A stretch of DNA of 64,000 bases. It comes from Pyruvatibacter mobilis (GTDB lineage: Bacteria > Pseudomonadota > Alphaproteobacteria > CGMCC-115125). The notes under the pieces are model-generated. The model did not search any database. It saw nothing but the letters and a program-made list of their open reading frames with translations, and was not told the DNA's origin. A program made the translations under genes and the position numbers. Where the stretch lies: assembly GCF_012848855.1 (NCBI RefSeq), contig NZ_CP051630.1:2893501-2957500 (forward strand). The letters run 5' to 3'. Below are positions 17,641 to 26,644 of this stretch, in pieces (positions within the stretch are counted from its first letter, which is position 1; each line of letters begins with the position of its first letter).

Positions 17641-18264
17641 TCAGTCCCGCAGGGCGCCGAGGCGGCGGAGCTCTGCCATCAGCGGCAGCAGCGGCAGGCC
17701 GAGGATCGCGAAATAATCACCGTCGATCCGGTCGAACAGCTGTGCGCCGATGCTTTCGAGCTGGTAGGCGCCGACACTCGACAGCACGGCCTCACCGGCT
17801 TCTTCCAGATAGTGATCAAGGAAGGCGTCCGAGAATTCACGCATGGTGAGGTGCGACGGCTGGTAGTGATGCCAGATCGTCTCGCCGCCGCGGGCGAGCG
17901 CTACGCCGCCATGCAGCACATGGGGCTTGCCACGGAAGTCCCGCAGCCGGGCCTTTGCTTCGGCCATGTCCTTCGGCTTGTCGTAGCAGGTGGTGCCAAG
18001 CGTCATCACCTGGTCAGCGCCGATCACCAGCGCGTCGGGACTTTCCCGCGACACGAGCTCTGCCTTGGCCTTGGCCAGCGCCACGGCGATAGCGGGGCCT
18101 GCGCCGTGTTCGCCCTGGGCGGTGGGATCGTTTTCCAGTTCGCGCTTCAGGATGCTTTCATCGAGATCAGCCGGCTTTTTTTCAAACGGAATACGCGCGC
18201 CGTTGAGCAGATTGGCGCGCACAGCAGAACCGGAAGCAAGAATGAGGGTCGGCGTATCGGACAT
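17641..18264 (-). CDS. Maf-family nucleoside triphosphate pyrophosphatase
   Basis: The 207-residue protein has the Maf fold: LILASGSAVRANLL at the N-terminus, the catalytic Asp in VIGADQV, and SSVGAYQLESIGAQLFDRIDGD near the C-terminus. Maf proteins hydrolyse dTTP, UTP, CTP or modified nucleotides to monophosphates. The Ser-Ala-Val in the SGSAVR loop differs from the usual SASPRR of one subgroup, so the preferred substrate cannot be given. It lies between ppsR and aroE. Confidence 0.9.
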   Translation of the reverse strand: MSDTPTLILASGSAVRANLLNGARIPFEKKPADLDESILKRELENDPTAQGEHGAGPAIAVALAKAKAELVSRESPDALVIGADQVMTLGTTCYDKPKDMAEAKARLRDFRGKPHVLHGGVALARGGETIWHHYQPSHLTMREFSDAFLDHYLEEAGEAVLSSVGAYQLESIGAQLFDRIDGDYFAILGLPLLPLMAELRRLGALRD

Positions 18265-18300
18265 GGCGTGCGTTTCGTTTCGATGCGGAAGGGGCTCGGG

Positions 18301-19140
18301 TCAGACGGCGGGTGCCTTGGACTCCGTATAGAGATTGAGGATCGAGGCGGCGGTTTCCTCGATGGAGCGGCGGCTCACATCAATGATCGGCCAGCCATGG
18401 CGCGCATAGAGCCTGCGCGCGGCTGTCACCTCGGCGCGGATCTGGTCGAGGTCGACATAATTGGTTTCAGCGTCTTCCTTCAGCGACAACAGCCGCTGCT
18501 TGCGGATCTGCAGCAAGCGCTCAGGCGAGGCGATGAGGCCGACGACGAGGGGGGACGATAATTGCTCGATCTGGTGCGGCACAGGGATTTCCGGCACCAG
18601 CGGATAGTTCGCCGCCTTCACCCCGCGATGGGCGAGATACATGCAGGTAGGTGTCTTTGATGTCCGGCTGACGCCAACAAGCACAATGTCGGCTTCCTCG
18701 AGATTGTCGAGGTTTTGGCCGTCGTCGTGGGCGATCGTGTAGTTGAGCGCGTCGATGCGGGCGAAATATTCCGCGTCCAGCGTGTGTTGCGAGCCGGGCT
18801 TCTCGGTGCGCTCGGTGCCCAGATAGGCGCCGAGGACCTGCATCACCGGATCGAGCACGGCGATGCAGGGGACCTGCAATTCACGGCACCGGGTTTCCAG
18901 TTCGCGCCGCAGCTTGTCGCTGACCATCGTGAACATGACGATGCCCGGCGATGCCTCAATCTGGCGCAGCACCCGGTCAAGCTGACGCGGCCCGCGCACC
19001 AGCGCATAGATGTGTTCGATGGGATGCACCATCTCGAACTGCGCCACCGCTGCCTTGGCCACCGCATTGAGGGTCTCGCCGGTGGAATCCGACACCAGAT
19101 GCAGATGGAAGAAGGACTTGCTGGTGAGGTCGTCGCTCAT
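18301..19140 (-). CDS. Pyruvate, phosphate/water dikinase regulatory protein (PPSR, DUF299)
   Basis: The 279-residue DUF299 protein is a bifunctional kinase/phosphorylase that regulates PEP synthase or PPDK. The HLVSDSTGETL N-terminus and the P-loop-like LVGVSRTSKTPTCMYLA segment are diagnostic. The ATG at 19140 starts MSDDL; earlier codons belong to the upstream non-coding region. This is the RP001-type gene that flanks the replication origin opposite hemE in Caulobacter and Rickettsia, which is the main reason to place oriC in the adjacent 560 bp. Confidence 0.9.
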   Translation of the reverse strand: MSDDLTSKSFFHLHLVSDSTGETLNAVAKAAVAQFEMVHPIEHIYALVRGPRQLDRVLRQIEASPGIVMFTMVSDKLRRELETRCRELQVPCIAVLDPVMQVLGAYLGTERTEKPGSQHTLDAEYFARIDALNYTIAHDDGQNLDNLEEADIVLVGVSRTSKTPTCMYLAHRGVKAANYPLVPEIPVPHQIEQLSSPLVVGLIASPERLLQIRKQRLLSLKEDAETNYVDLDQIRAEVTAARRLYARHGWPIIDVSRRSIEETAASILNLYTESKAPAV

Positions 19141-19346
19141 GATGTCCAGTGACGTGATCGGGCGGGGGATAAGGGGAGCATCAGCCCCCGAAAGTAGGGC
19201 CTGTGGGAACCGGGCCGGATGGTCCGGTGTTTTGTGGTTACGCCGCTCGCGCCCCGAAGGCAATGGGCGGTGCGAATGCCGCGCCGCAAGGTGTCTTGCA
19301 GCAGCAAACCCTTATGGGAAAAGCACGGGGATGAAGTGCCCCTATC

Positions 19347-19355
19347 TGGGGATAA
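19347..19355 (-). promoter_or_regulatory. DnaA box, TTATCCCCA
   Basis: Eight of nine positions match the TTATCCACA consensus (A to C at position 7). It lies on the minus strand in the putative origin, 37 bp before the CtrA box. Confidence 0.5.
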
Positions 19356-19377
19356 AAATGGTGCTTTCAGACCAGCC

Positions 19378-19386
19378 TGTGAATCA
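19378..19386 (-). promoter_or_regulatory. DnaA G-box-like site TGATTCACA overlapping a GANTC site
   Basis: It matches the Caulobacter moderate-affinity G-box TGATCCACA at eight of nine positions. The surrounding TGTGAATCACA is symmetric and contains a GAATC methylation target. It ends six bases before the CtrA box, so DnaA and CtrA could compete here, as known for the Caulobacter origin. Confidence 0.5.
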
Positions 19387-19392
19387 CAGGTG

Positions 19393-19407
19393 TTAACGAA
19401 GTGTTAA
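19393..19407. promoter_or_regulatory. CtrA binding site, TTAA-N7-TTAA, in the putative origin
   Basis: TTAACGAAGTGTTAA is an exact TTAA-N7-TTAA palindromic half-site pair followed by C, the consensus of the alphaproteobacterial cell-cycle regulator CtrA, which silences the Caulobacter origin. Confidence 0.75.
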
Positions 19408-19617
19408 CGGCCGGTTTGTGAGTCTGTTGATGGGCAAAAGGCACTACCCGGTAGGGCTTGGGGAACAGGGGGACAAGTCTGCGTCATCGGATGGATCTAT
19501 CCTCGCTATCCCCGTTTTCCCCCGCCAGCCAAACCATGCCCATACATGACTGCCCACAAGATGAGGCGTCGTGCCCTATGGGCCGGGGCCAAAACCGGTT
19601 TATATCTTCGGCCATAC

Positions 19618-19626
19618 TGGGGATCA
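19618..19626 (-). promoter_or_regulatory. DnaA G-box-like site TGATCCCCA
   Basis: One mismatch to the Caulobacter G-box TGATCCACA, on the minus strand, close to the A+T-rich tract beside hemE. A weaker plus-strand site TTATCCCTG follows at 19641-19649. Confidence 0.45.
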
Positions 19627-19699
19627 GGACATAGTCCCCGTTATCCCTGCCTCTTACATCTTCATCTATTATTAAAGAATCCTAGATCGGAAGTTCTGC

Positions 19700-20773
19700 G
19701 TGCCGGACGTCAAACAAACCTCTCTTCCGTCCTCCCAAGGTGCAAGGCCTGACGGACGTCTCCTTAAGGCGATCAAGCGGGACATCCAGGCGGTGCCTCC
19801 CATCTGGCTCATGCGCCAGGCAGGACGGTATCTGCCTGAGTACAGGGCAACGCGCGAACAGGCCGGCGGGTTTCTGGATCTGTGTTATTCGCCGGAGCTT
19901 GCCGCCGAAGTCACCTTCCAGCCGATCAGGCGCTATGGCTTTGATGCGGCCATTCTGTTTGCGGATATTCTGCTGATACCGCAGGCGCTGGGTCAGAAGC
20001 TGTGGTTTGAGCCGGGCGAAGGCCCGCGGCTTGAACCGCTTGAGGATGGCAAGGCCATCGCGGCGCTCAATGTGACAGCGTCTGAAGACTTTCTCTCGCC
20101 GATCTATGAGACGGTCGACCGGCTGCGGACAGGGCTGCCGGCGGAAACAGACCTCATCGGCTTTGCCGGCGCGCCGTGGACAGTGGCGACCTATATGATT
20201 GCCGGGCGCGGGACGCCGGACCAGGCCCCGGCGCGGCTGTTTGCCTATCAGCACCGGCAGGATTTCACAGCGCTGATGGATGTGCTGGTGGAAGCCACCG
20301 CGCAGTACATGAAGCGTCAGGTGGATGCCGGGGCTGACCTCCTGCAGATCTTCGATACATGGGCGGGCGTGCTGCCGGAGGCGGAATTCGCCGAATGGTC
20401 CATCGCGCCGACAAAGGCGCTGGTTGAGCGGCTGCGGGCGCTGGGGGTCACGGTGCCGATCATCGGTTTCCCGAAGGGTGCGGGTCCGCTGCTGCCGCGC
20501 TATGTGGCGGAGACCGGTGTGGATGCGGTGGGGCTTGATCCGGCTGTGCCGCTGTCCTGGGCGGTGCCGACGCTGGCGGACGATATTGTCTGCCAGGGCA
20601 ATCTTGATCCGCTGCTGCTGGTGGCGGGCGGTGACCGGATGCTGAAAGCAATCGACGGCATTCTGGACGCCTTCGACGGCAAGCCGTTTGTGTTCAATCT
20701 GGGCCATGGCATCGTGCCGCAGACGCCGCCGGAGCATGTGGCGCAGCTGGTGGAAAGGGTGAGGAACCGATGA
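19700..20773 (+). CDS. hemE: Uroporphyrinogen decarboxylase
   Basis: HemE (357 residues) decarboxylates uroporphyrinogen III to coproporphyrinogen III. The signature [15 protein letters not shown] is at about residues 34-48, and [18 protein letters not shown] follows at about residue 155. Translation starts at GTG 19700 with GGAAG six bases upstream; the next Met lies inside the signature, so GTG is the only sensible start. Its stop overlaps the hemH start (ATGA). It flanks the putative origin, so its promoter may be embedded in origin DNA. Confidence 0.96.
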   Translation: MPDVKQTSLPSSQGARPDGRLLKAIKRDIQAVPPIWLMRQAGRYLPEYRATREQAGGFLDLCYSPELAAEVTFQPIRRYGFDAAILFADILLIPQALGQKLWFEPGEGPRLEPLEDGKAIAALNVTASEDFLSPIYETVDRLRTGLPAETDLIGFAGAPWTVATYMIAGRGTPDQAPARLFAYQHRQDFTALMDVLVEATAQYMKRQVDAGADLLQIFDTWAGVLPEAEFAEWSIAPTKALVERLRALGVTVPIIGFPKGAGPLLPRYVAETGVDAVGLDPAVPLSWAVPTLADDIVCQGNLDPLLLVAGGDRMLKAIDGILDAFDGKPFVFNLGHGIVPQTPPEHVAQLVERVRNR

Positions 20774-21804
20774 AGCGCGCGGTTGTCCTGTTCAATCTCG
20801 GCGGGCCGGATGCGCCGCAGTCGGTGCAGCCTTTCCTGTTCAACCTGTTCAACGACAAGGCCATTATCGGTCTGCCGCAGCCCTTGCGCTGGCTGGTGGC
20901 CAAGCTGATTTCCACGCGCCGGGCGCCGGTGGCGCGGGAAATCTACGAAAATCTTGGCGGCAAATCGCCGTTGCTTGAGCTGACCCAGGCACAGGCGCGG
21001 GATCTGGAAGTCTCCCTGTCCGCGGCATCGCCGGGCGACGACTTCAAGGTTGTGATCGCCATGCGCTATTGGCACCCGTTCTCAGGCGAGGCGGCGGCTC
21101 AGCTCAAGGCGTTCGGGCCGGACGAGATCACGCTGCTGCCGCTTTACCCGCAGTTTTCGACAACCACCACCGGCTCCTCGGCGCTTGAGTGGGCGAAGGC
21201 TGCCAAGGACGCGGGCCTCAGCGCCCCGACGCGGACGGTGTGCTGCTATCCCATGCAGGATGATTTCATCACCGCGCATGCGGAGATGCTGAAGCCTTAC
21301 GTGGCAGATGGTGCGGCACGCGTCCTGTTTTCCGCCCATGGTCTGCCCAAGCGGGTGGTGGAGCGCGGCGATCCCTATCAATGGCAGGTGGAGCAGACGG
21401 TGGCCGCCACGGTGCAGGCGCTGGATGTGCCGGGCCTTGATTATGTGACCTGCTACCAGAGCCGGGTGGGGCCGCTTGAATGGATCGGCCCGTCGACGGA
21501 GGACGAGATTGAGAGGGCGGGCCGTGAGGGCAAGCCCCTTGTTGTGGTGCCCATTGCGTTTGTGTCGGAGCATTCCGAAACGCTGGTCGAGCTTGATATC
21601 GAATATGGCGAGCTTGCCGAGAAGGCCGGCGTGCCTGACTACAAGCGTGTGCCGGCGCTGGGGACGCACCCGTCCTATGTGGTAGCGCTGACGTCGGCTG
21701 TGTTGGGTGCTGTTGGCGGGGTTGCGCCGAACACGGGCAAGCGGATATGTCCCAAGGGCTTCAGCCAGTGCCCGTGCGACCGCCAAGGTGAGCGTGCGGC
21801 CTGA
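20770..21804 (+). CDS. hemH: Ferrochelatase, [2Fe-2S] type
   Basis: HemH (344 residues) inserts Fe(II) into protoporphyrin IX. Conserved parts include [10 protein letters not shown], the RYWHPF segment, [10 protein letters not shown] (catalytic His), and [14 protein letters not shown]. Cysteines at 158, 327, 334 and 336 (the C-terminal [10 protein letters not shown] has C-x6-C-x-C spacing) match the pattern of cluster-binding ferrochelatases such as that of Caulobacter, so an iron-sulfur cluster is likely. It is coupled to hemE by a four-base ATGA overlap and is followed by hemJ. Confidence 0.95.
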   Translation: MKRAVVLFNLGGPDAPQSVQPFLFNLFNDKAIIGLPQPLRWLVAKLISTRRAPVAREIYENLGGKSPLLELTQAQARDLEVSLSAASPGDDFKVVIAMRYWHPFSGEAAAQLKAFGPDEITLLPLYPQFSTTTTGSSALEWAKAAKDAGLSAPTRTVCCYPMQDDFITAHAEMLKPYVADGAARVLFSAHGLPKRVVERGDPYQWQVEQTVAATVQALDVPGLDYVTCYQSRVGPLEWIGPSTEDEIERAGREGKPLVVVPIAFVSEHSETLVELDIEYGELAEKAGVPDYKRVPALGTHPSYVVALTSAVLGAVGGVAPNTGKRICPKGFSQCPCDRQGERAA

Positions 21805-21827
21805 CACCGTTTGGGGAGATGTGACCG

Positions 21828-22274
21828 GTGGCGGAATATTACCTTTGGATCAAGGCGTTCCACGTCATCTCGGTGATCTTCTGGATGGCGGGCATGTACA
21901 TGCTGCCGCGCCTGTTCGTTTATCACTATCCCGCGGCGGTGGGCTCGGAGATGTCCGAGACCATGAAGAATGCCGAACGGCGGCTGATGCGGATCATCAT
22001 CAATCCGGCGATGATTGCCGCGTGGATTTTCGGTATCGCGCTGATCTTCACGCTCTACCCGGGACTTGAGGGCTTCGGCCAGGCGGGCTGGCTGCATGGC
22101 AAGCTGACCCTGGTGGTGCTCCTCAGCGCGCTGCACGGCATGCTGTCCGGCTGGCGGCGCAAGTTCGAGAAGGACGAGCGGCCGAAGTCGGAGAAATTCT
22201 TCCGGATGATCAATGAGGTGGCGCCGGTGGCGACCATCTTCATCGTCATTCTGGTGATTGTGAAGCCGTTCTGA
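21828..22274 (+). CDS. hemJ: Protoporphyrinogen IX oxidase HemJ
   Basis: HemJ (148 residues, formerly UPF0093) oxidises protoporphyrinogen IX to protoporphyrin IX in bacteria lacking HemG/HemY. It has membrane helices at about residues 7-30, 55-77, 84-105 and 125-147, and the conserved IKAFHVISVIFWMAGMYMLPRLF N-terminus with His12. The start is GTG with GGGGAG upstream. It completes a hemE-hemH-hemJ operon next to the origin. Confidence 0.93.
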   Translation: MAEYYLWIKAFHVISVIFWMAGMYMLPRLFVYHYPAAVGSEMSETMKNAERRLMRIIINPAMIAAWIFGIALIFTLYPGLEGFGQAGWLHGKLTLVVLLSALHGMLSGWRRKFEKDERPKSEKFFRMINEVAPVATIFIVILVIVKPF

Positions 22275-22737
22275 GTGCCGCCGACCACCGCCTGATTTCC
22301 GCTTCCGGTGCGGCGGTGAATGGGGTAAGGTTTTTTTCCGTCTTCAAAGATATTGTTGAACGTCATCCGGACGTCCTGCGGCTATCCCGGTGCTGGAACG
22401 CCAGTGAACAAGGGATCAGCGGCACGCAAAGACCGCTAGACATAAGCAAAATCTCCATTATCTGTAGGCCATCATTCCGGGCGCATGCCCTGCTGCTGGC
22501 ATGCCGGTAATGACCCGCCTTTCATAAATCCACGCCGTAGCGTCGTTTCCGTCATGCCTTCCCGGTGTGACCAGACAGAACCAGACTTGCTGCCGGACGG
22601 CCGGTTTCCCGGCCCGAGGATTTCCCCCCCGCCGGGTTTGGCGCCCTTTCCTGCCGCGCTGAACCCCTGCCTGAATTCCGTCTTCCGGAGGCATCCTGCC
22701 GAAGGGGGACACCTGTTGAGAGTCCGAAGAAGGTCCG
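22275..22737 (+). promoter_or_regulatory. 463-bp leader/intergenic region upstream of rho
   Basis: No gene is supported here. An imperfect GC-rich hairpin lies just after hemJ (about 22277-22317), with a T run about 15 bp later (22329-22335), which may end the hem transcript. The rest is probably a long rho leader; rho is autoregulated through its leader in several bacteria. No riboswitch or clear promoter was recognised. Confidence 0.35.
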
Positions 22738-24003
22738 ATGGAACCCGTCAAACTCGCTGACCTGAAAGCCAAAAGTCCCACCGAGCTGCTGACCATTGCG
22801 GAAGAGCATGAGGTCGAGAATGCCTCGGCCTTGCGCAAGCAGGAGCTGATGTTCGCCATCCTCAAGGAGCTGGCGGAAAAGGATGTGGACATCATCGGTG
22901 AGGGTGTCCTGGAAGTTTTGCAGGACGGCTTTGGCTTTCTGCGGTCGCCGGATGCCAATTACCTGCCCGGGCCGGACGACATCTATGTGTCGCCGTCACA
23001 GATCCGCCGGTTCTCTCTGCGCACCGGCGACACTGTGGAAGGCGATATCCGCAGCCCGAAGGATGGCGAGCGCTATTTTGCGCTGCTCAAGGTCAACAAG
23101 ATCAATTTCGAGGACCGGGAAGCTGCCAAACACAAGGTGCATTTCGACAATCTGACCCCGCTCTATCCGGAAGAGCGGCTGAAGATGGAAATCGAAGACC
23201 CGACCATCAAGGACAAGTCGGCGCGGATCATCGATATCGTCGCCCCGCTGGGTAAGGGCCAGCGCGCCCTGATCGTGGCGCCGCCGCGCACCGGTAAGAC
23301 CGTGCTGCTGCAGAATATCGCGCACTCGATCTCGGCCAATCATCCGGAATGCTATCTGATCGTGCTGCTGATTGATGAGCGGCCGGAAGAAGTGACGGAC
23401 ATGCAGCGCTCGGTGAAGGGCGAAGTCGTGTCCTCGACCTTTGACGAACCGGCGGTGCGTCACGTCCAGGTGGCGGAAATGGTCATCGAAAAGGCCAAGC
23501 GCCTGGTCGAACATGGCCGCGACGTGGTGATCCTGCTCGACTCCATCACCCGCCTGGGCCGCGCCTACAACACGGTGGTGCCGTCTTCGGGCAAGGTGCT
23601 GACCGGTGGTGTGGATGCCAATGCGCTGCAGCGGCCGAAGCGTTTCTTCGGTGCTGCCCGCAACATCGAAGAGGGCGGATCGCTGACCATCATCTCCACG
23701 GCGCTGATCGACACCGGCAGCCGGATGGACGAAGTGATCTTCGAAGAGTTCAAGGGCACCGGTAACTCAGAAATCGTCCTTGATCGGAAGGTGGCTGACA
23801 AGCGCACCTTCCCGGCGATGGATATCCTCAAATCCGGTACCCGCAAGGAAGAGCTTCTGGTCGACAAGAAAGTGCTGCAGAAAATGTATGTGCTGCGCCG
23901 GATCCTCAATCCGATGGGCACGACGGACGCCATCGAGTTCCTGCTCGACAAGCTCAAGCAGACCAAGAGCAATGACGAGTTCTTCGACTCCATGAACACC
24001 TGA
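22738..24003 (+). CDS. rho: Transcription termination factor Rho
   Basis: Rho (421 residues) is the hexameric RNA helicase that ends transcription. An N-terminal helical domain is followed by the cold-shock-like RNA-binding domain ([35 protein letters not shown]), Walker [13 protein letters not shown] (about residue 180), Walker [18 protein letters not shown] and the R-loop/Q-loop blocks. Length and sequence are standard. It stands alone after a long leader, a common position near alphaproteobacterial origins. Confidence 0.98.
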   Translation: MEPVKLADLKAKSPTELLTIAEEHEVENASALRKQELMFAILKELAEKDVDIIGEGVLEVLQDGFGFLRSPDANYLPGPDDIYVSPSQIRRFSLRTGDTVEGDIRSPKDGERYFALLKVNKINFEDREAAKHKVHFDNLTPLYPEERLKMEIEDPTIKDKSARIIDIVAPLGKGQRALIVAPPRTGKTVLLQNIAHSISANHPECYLIVLLIDERPEEVTDMQRSVKGEVVSSTFDEPAVRHVQVAEMVIEKAKRLVEHGRDVVILLDSITRLGRAYNTVVPSSGKVLTGGVDANALQRPKRFFGAARNIEEGGSLTIISTALIDTGSRMDEVIFEEFKGTGNSEIVLDRKVADKRTFPAMDILKSGTRKEELLVDKKVLQKMYVLRRILNPMGTTDAIEFLLDKLKQTKSNDEFFDSMNT

Positions 24004-24115
24004 CGCCTTATGGGTCTCGCATTTTTCGCGTCTCGCGGGCTGGTTGTGGGCGCGGTGCGAATAATTCGGCATTTGATTAATATTTCCGGCAGTTTTGTTC
24101 CCTATGGTCCGGCTG

Positions 24116-24694
24116 ATGATCGGATCTGTGAACGAGTATGCGCCTGAAACGTGTGCCGGCATGCCATCTGCGCCGCCACTCGCGGCGGTGAACCAGGCGT
24201 TCTGGGAATTTTGGCTCGAGCTGCGCGGCGACCGGGCGATGCCTGCTGCCGGCGACATCAATCCGGCTGGTTTCCGGCATCTGCTGCCGCATGTGAGATG
24301 CATGCGTTGGGACGGGCCAGAGCGGGTGGTGTTCACGCTCTGGGGCACAGGCCTAGGGGAATGGCTCAAGGTCGATCCGACCGGGCAGAATGTCTTCGAT
24401 CTCATTCCTAAAGCGGAAAGAAGCCGGGAGAAGGTAAGGCTGGAGAACCTTCACCGCTATCCGTGTGCCTTCGTTCAGCAGCGATCGGTCACTGATGTGC
24501 GGGGCACGACTTTTCTCTTCGAGTTCCTGACCTTGCCGGTGGCGGCGGGGGCAGATGGCGCGCCAAGAATGATCGGCACCGGCGCGTTCTGCAGTGATGC
24601 CCCGCTCGGTCGGGCTGATGCGGATCCTGATCAGCGAACCGTGCAGCGCTCGTTTCGCTATATCGACATCGGGTTCGGGGTTCCCGCTGAATAG
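24116..24694 (+). CDS. PAS_5-type sensory protein, first of a tandem pair
   Basis: The roughly 192-residue protein resembles the small single-domain PAS_5 proteins common in alphaproteobacteria. The pattern is FWxxWxxLRGDRAMPAAGDINPAGFRHLLPHVRCM..., then VVFTLWGTGLGEWLKVDPTGQNVFDLI and FEFLTLPVA...RMIGTGAF. No output domain, no signal peptide. Ligand unknown. ATGs at 24104 and 24116 are both possible and neither has a good Shine-Dalgarno sequence. The neighbouring gene at 24821 is a diverged paralogue. Confidence 0.7.
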   Translation: MIGSVNEYAPETCAGMPSAPPLAAVNQAFWEFWLELRGDRAMPAAGDINPAGFRHLLPHVRCMRWDGPERVVFTLWGTGLGEWLKVDPTGQNVFDLIPKAERSREKVRLENLHRYPCAFVQQRSVTDVRGTTFLFEFLTLPVAAGADGAPRMIGTGAFCSDAPLGRADADPDQRTVQRSFRYIDIGFGVPAE

Positions 24695-24756
24695 GCTGGC
24701 CCCCAAAGCGACACACGCTTTACGTGTTTAATTGTTCTTGTGCCCGGAAAAGTTGT

Positions 24757-24779
24757 TATTTGGTTGAGATAACCAAATA
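24757..24779. promoter_or_regulatory. Palindrome in an A+T-rich promoter region upstream of the second PAS gene
   Basis: TATTTGGTT (24757-24765) and AACCAAATA (24771-24779) form perfect 9-bp arms around GAGAT. The surrounding 24720-24800 is unusually A+T-rich. It is 42 bp before the second PAS_5 start, suiting an operator; as RNA it could also form a hairpin, but no T run follows. Confidence 0.5.
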
Positions 24780-24820
24780 TTTGACTATCGAGGTGCATAG
24801 TTGGCGGCATATTCAGCTGC

Positions 24821-25534
24821 ATGACGTGTGCGGCTGATCTGCCGTTCAGGGGATACGCCTCGGTGAGCACCGACGACAGTCAAAGACTGATTTCAGGCTG
24901 GGTCTATGAGGCCATGCAGCCGGAGGTGGCCAATGCCGCAGCTGCTGCCGTGAGTGCGCCTCTGGATCAGGTGCCGCGGCAGCATGGACCCGTCAAACTC
25001 ACCCATGTGGCGCACGCTTTCCTTGCCTATTGGTGGCATGTGCGGGGCGACAAGATCATGCCGGATGCTACGGATATCGTGATCCCGCAACTGCGCACCC
25101 TGGCACCTTATGTGCGCTACATGCACTGGGACGGGGATAAGCTGATTCACCGGCTTTGGGGCAGTGCGCTGACTGAGGGGATCGGGCTGGATCTGACGGG
25201 TCACGATGCCCTTGCCTATATCCCCGAGGAGCGGCGGGATGCCAATCGCAACCTGTTCCGGTCCCTGCACACCCACCAATGTGGACTTGTGGTGCTGGTT
25301 CGGAATGACAGCCGGTCCGAAGGCTTGATGGCGGAGCTGACCTTTCTGCCGGTCGCCACAGGGCCCGGCAAACCGCAGCGACTGATCGGCACCATGCAAT
25401 GGCGGCGCGCCGAGGGGGCTTCAGTCGTTCTGCCCATCGAATCCGGCAAGCCTCAGGAGCTCAATCTTGAGGCTATTCTCTTTTTGGATTTGGGTGCGGG
25501 GCTTCCGGATCAGGACCTGCTTGCAGGGCTCTAG
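24821..25534 (+). CDS. PAS_5-type sensory protein, second of a tandem pair
   Basis: The 237-residue protein shares the layout of the upstream gene: AFLAYWWHVRGDKIMPDATDIVIPQLRTLAPYVRYMHWDGDK, HRLWGSALTEGIGLDLTGHDALAYIPEERR, then LTFLPVATGPGKPQRLIGTM. It has a longer N-terminal part of about 60 residues. The two genes look like an old tandem duplication. A GTG at about 24862 is an alternative start. The intervening promoter region has its own palindrome, so it is probably transcribed separately. Function not known. Confidence 0.7.
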   Translation: MTCAADLPFRGYASVSTDDSQRLISGWVYEAMQPEVANAAAAAVSAPLDQVPRQHGPVKLTHVAHAFLAYWWHVRGDKIMPDATDIVIPQLRTLAPYVRYMHWDGDKLIHRLWGSALTEGIGLDLTGHDALAYIPEERRDANRNLFRSLHTHQCGLVVLVRNDSRSEGLMAELTFLPVATGPGKPQRLIGTMQWRRAEGASVVLPIESGKPQELNLEAILFLDLGAGLPDQDLLAGL

Positions 25535-25566
25535 GCACGTGCGTTCCTGCAGTAAACAGGTTCCGT

Positions 25567-26541
25567 CTACGGAATGAGAACTGTAGCGCCGGTGGTCTTG
25601 CGGGCTTCCAGGTCGCGATGGGCCTGAGCTGCGTCCGCCAGCGCATATTCCTGACGCACGTCAGCTGTCACCACGCCCTTGGCCATTACGTCAAACAGGT
25701 CTGCTGCGGTCATGGCGAGATCCTCGTCTGTCGCGGTGTAGCCGGCGAGTGACGGGCGGGTGAGGAACAGGGATCCCTTGAGGTTGAGCACTCCGATATC
25801 CACCGGCGGCACAGCACCTGAGGCATTGCCGAAGGACACCATCAGGCCACGCGGCGCGAGGCAGTCCAGTGACATCTCGAATGTGTCCTTGCCGACACCG
25901 TCATAGACCACGGGCACCATGGCGCCGCCGGTGATCTCCCGGACACGGGCAGGCACGTCTTCCTCACGGTACAGGATCACATGGTCGGCGCCGGCCTTGC
26001 GGGCAAGGTCGGCCTTTTCCTTACTGCCCGCGGTGCCGATGACCGTGGCGCCCAGATGCTTGGCCCACTGGCAGGCAATGAGGCCGACACCGCCTGCGGC
26101 CGCATGGAAAAGGATCGTGTCGCCCGGCTGAACTTCATAGGTGCGGCGCAGCAGGTACTGAACGGTCATGCCCTTGAGCATCATGGCCGCGGCGTCCTTG
26201 TCGCTGACGCCGTCCGGGATTTTCACCAGGCGGTTGGCGGGGGCATTCTGGGCCTCGGAATAGGCTCCGAGCGGACCGGTACCATAGGCGACCCGATCAC
26301 CCGTCTTAAGGGTTGTGACGCCGTCGCCCACCGCGTCGACCACGCCGGCTGCTTCAAGACCCAGGCCGCAGGGAAGCGGGGCGGGGTAGAGGCCGGAGCG
26401 GAAATAGGTATCGATGTAATTGAGCCCGATGGCCGTGTGGCGCACCCGCACTTCGCCCGCTGCCGGGGCTGCGAGGTCCACGTCTTCGTAGGACATGACA
26501 TCCGGACCGCCGGTCCGGGTGATGCGGATTGCCTTGACCAT
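25567..26541 (-). CDS. Quinone oxidoreductase (zinc-free MDR family)
   Basis: The 324-residue NADPH:quinone oxidoreductase has the GroES-like N-terminal domain (VRHTAIGLNYIDTYFRSGLYP, a family signature) and a Rossmann domain with HAAAGGVGLIACQWAKHLGATVIGTAGS. The Cys/His zinc ligands of classical alcohol dehydrogenases are absent, as in QorA. It would reduce quinones or enones in the cytosol. ATG 26541 (MVKAIRI) is preferred to an upstream in-frame start because it fits family length. Downstream of a dienelactone hydrolase-like gene on the same strand. Confidence 0.9.
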   Translation of the reverse strand: MVKAIRITRTGGPDVMSYEDVDLAAPAAGEVRVRHTAIGLNYIDTYFRSGLYPAPLPCGLGLEAAGVVDAVGDGVTTLKTGDRVAYGTGPLGAYSEAQNAPANRLVKIPDGVSDKDAAAMMLKGMTVQYLLRRTYEVQPGDTILFHAAAGGVGLIACQWAKHLGATVIGTAGSKEKADLARKAGADHVILYREEDVPARVREITGGAMVPVVYDGVGKDTFEMSLDCLAPRGLMVSFGNASGAVPPVDIGVLNLKGSLFLTRPSLAGYTATDEDLAMTAADLFDVMAKGVVTADVRQEYALADAAQAHRDLEARKTTGATVLIP

Positions 26542-26644
26542 GATGCGGTTCCTCGCGGGGCTTGTTTTGATTCGTATACGGAACAATGCCCGGCGGGATT
26601 CAGGATCCCGGCCGGGCATGTGTCATTCTGTGGCCTGACAGGTG

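Larger units (their letters stand above)
19141..19699. other. Putative chromosome replication origin (oriC) between ppsR and hemE
   Basis: This 559-bp gene-free stretch lies between a DUF299/RP001-type gene and hemE, the synteny that marks the Caulobacter and Rickettsia origins. It contains DnaA-box-like sites in one orientation at 19347-19355 (TTATCCCCA), 19378-19386 (TGATTCACA) and 19618-19626 (TGATCCCCA), weaker ones at 19164-19172 and 19641-19649, a perfect CtrA box at 19393-19407, GANTC sites at 19381, 19420 and 19677, and an A+T-rich tract (about 19650-19685) next to hemE that could unwind. There is no exact TTATCCACA here. Assignment is by synteny plus motifs, not by measured replication. 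Confidence 0.75.
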
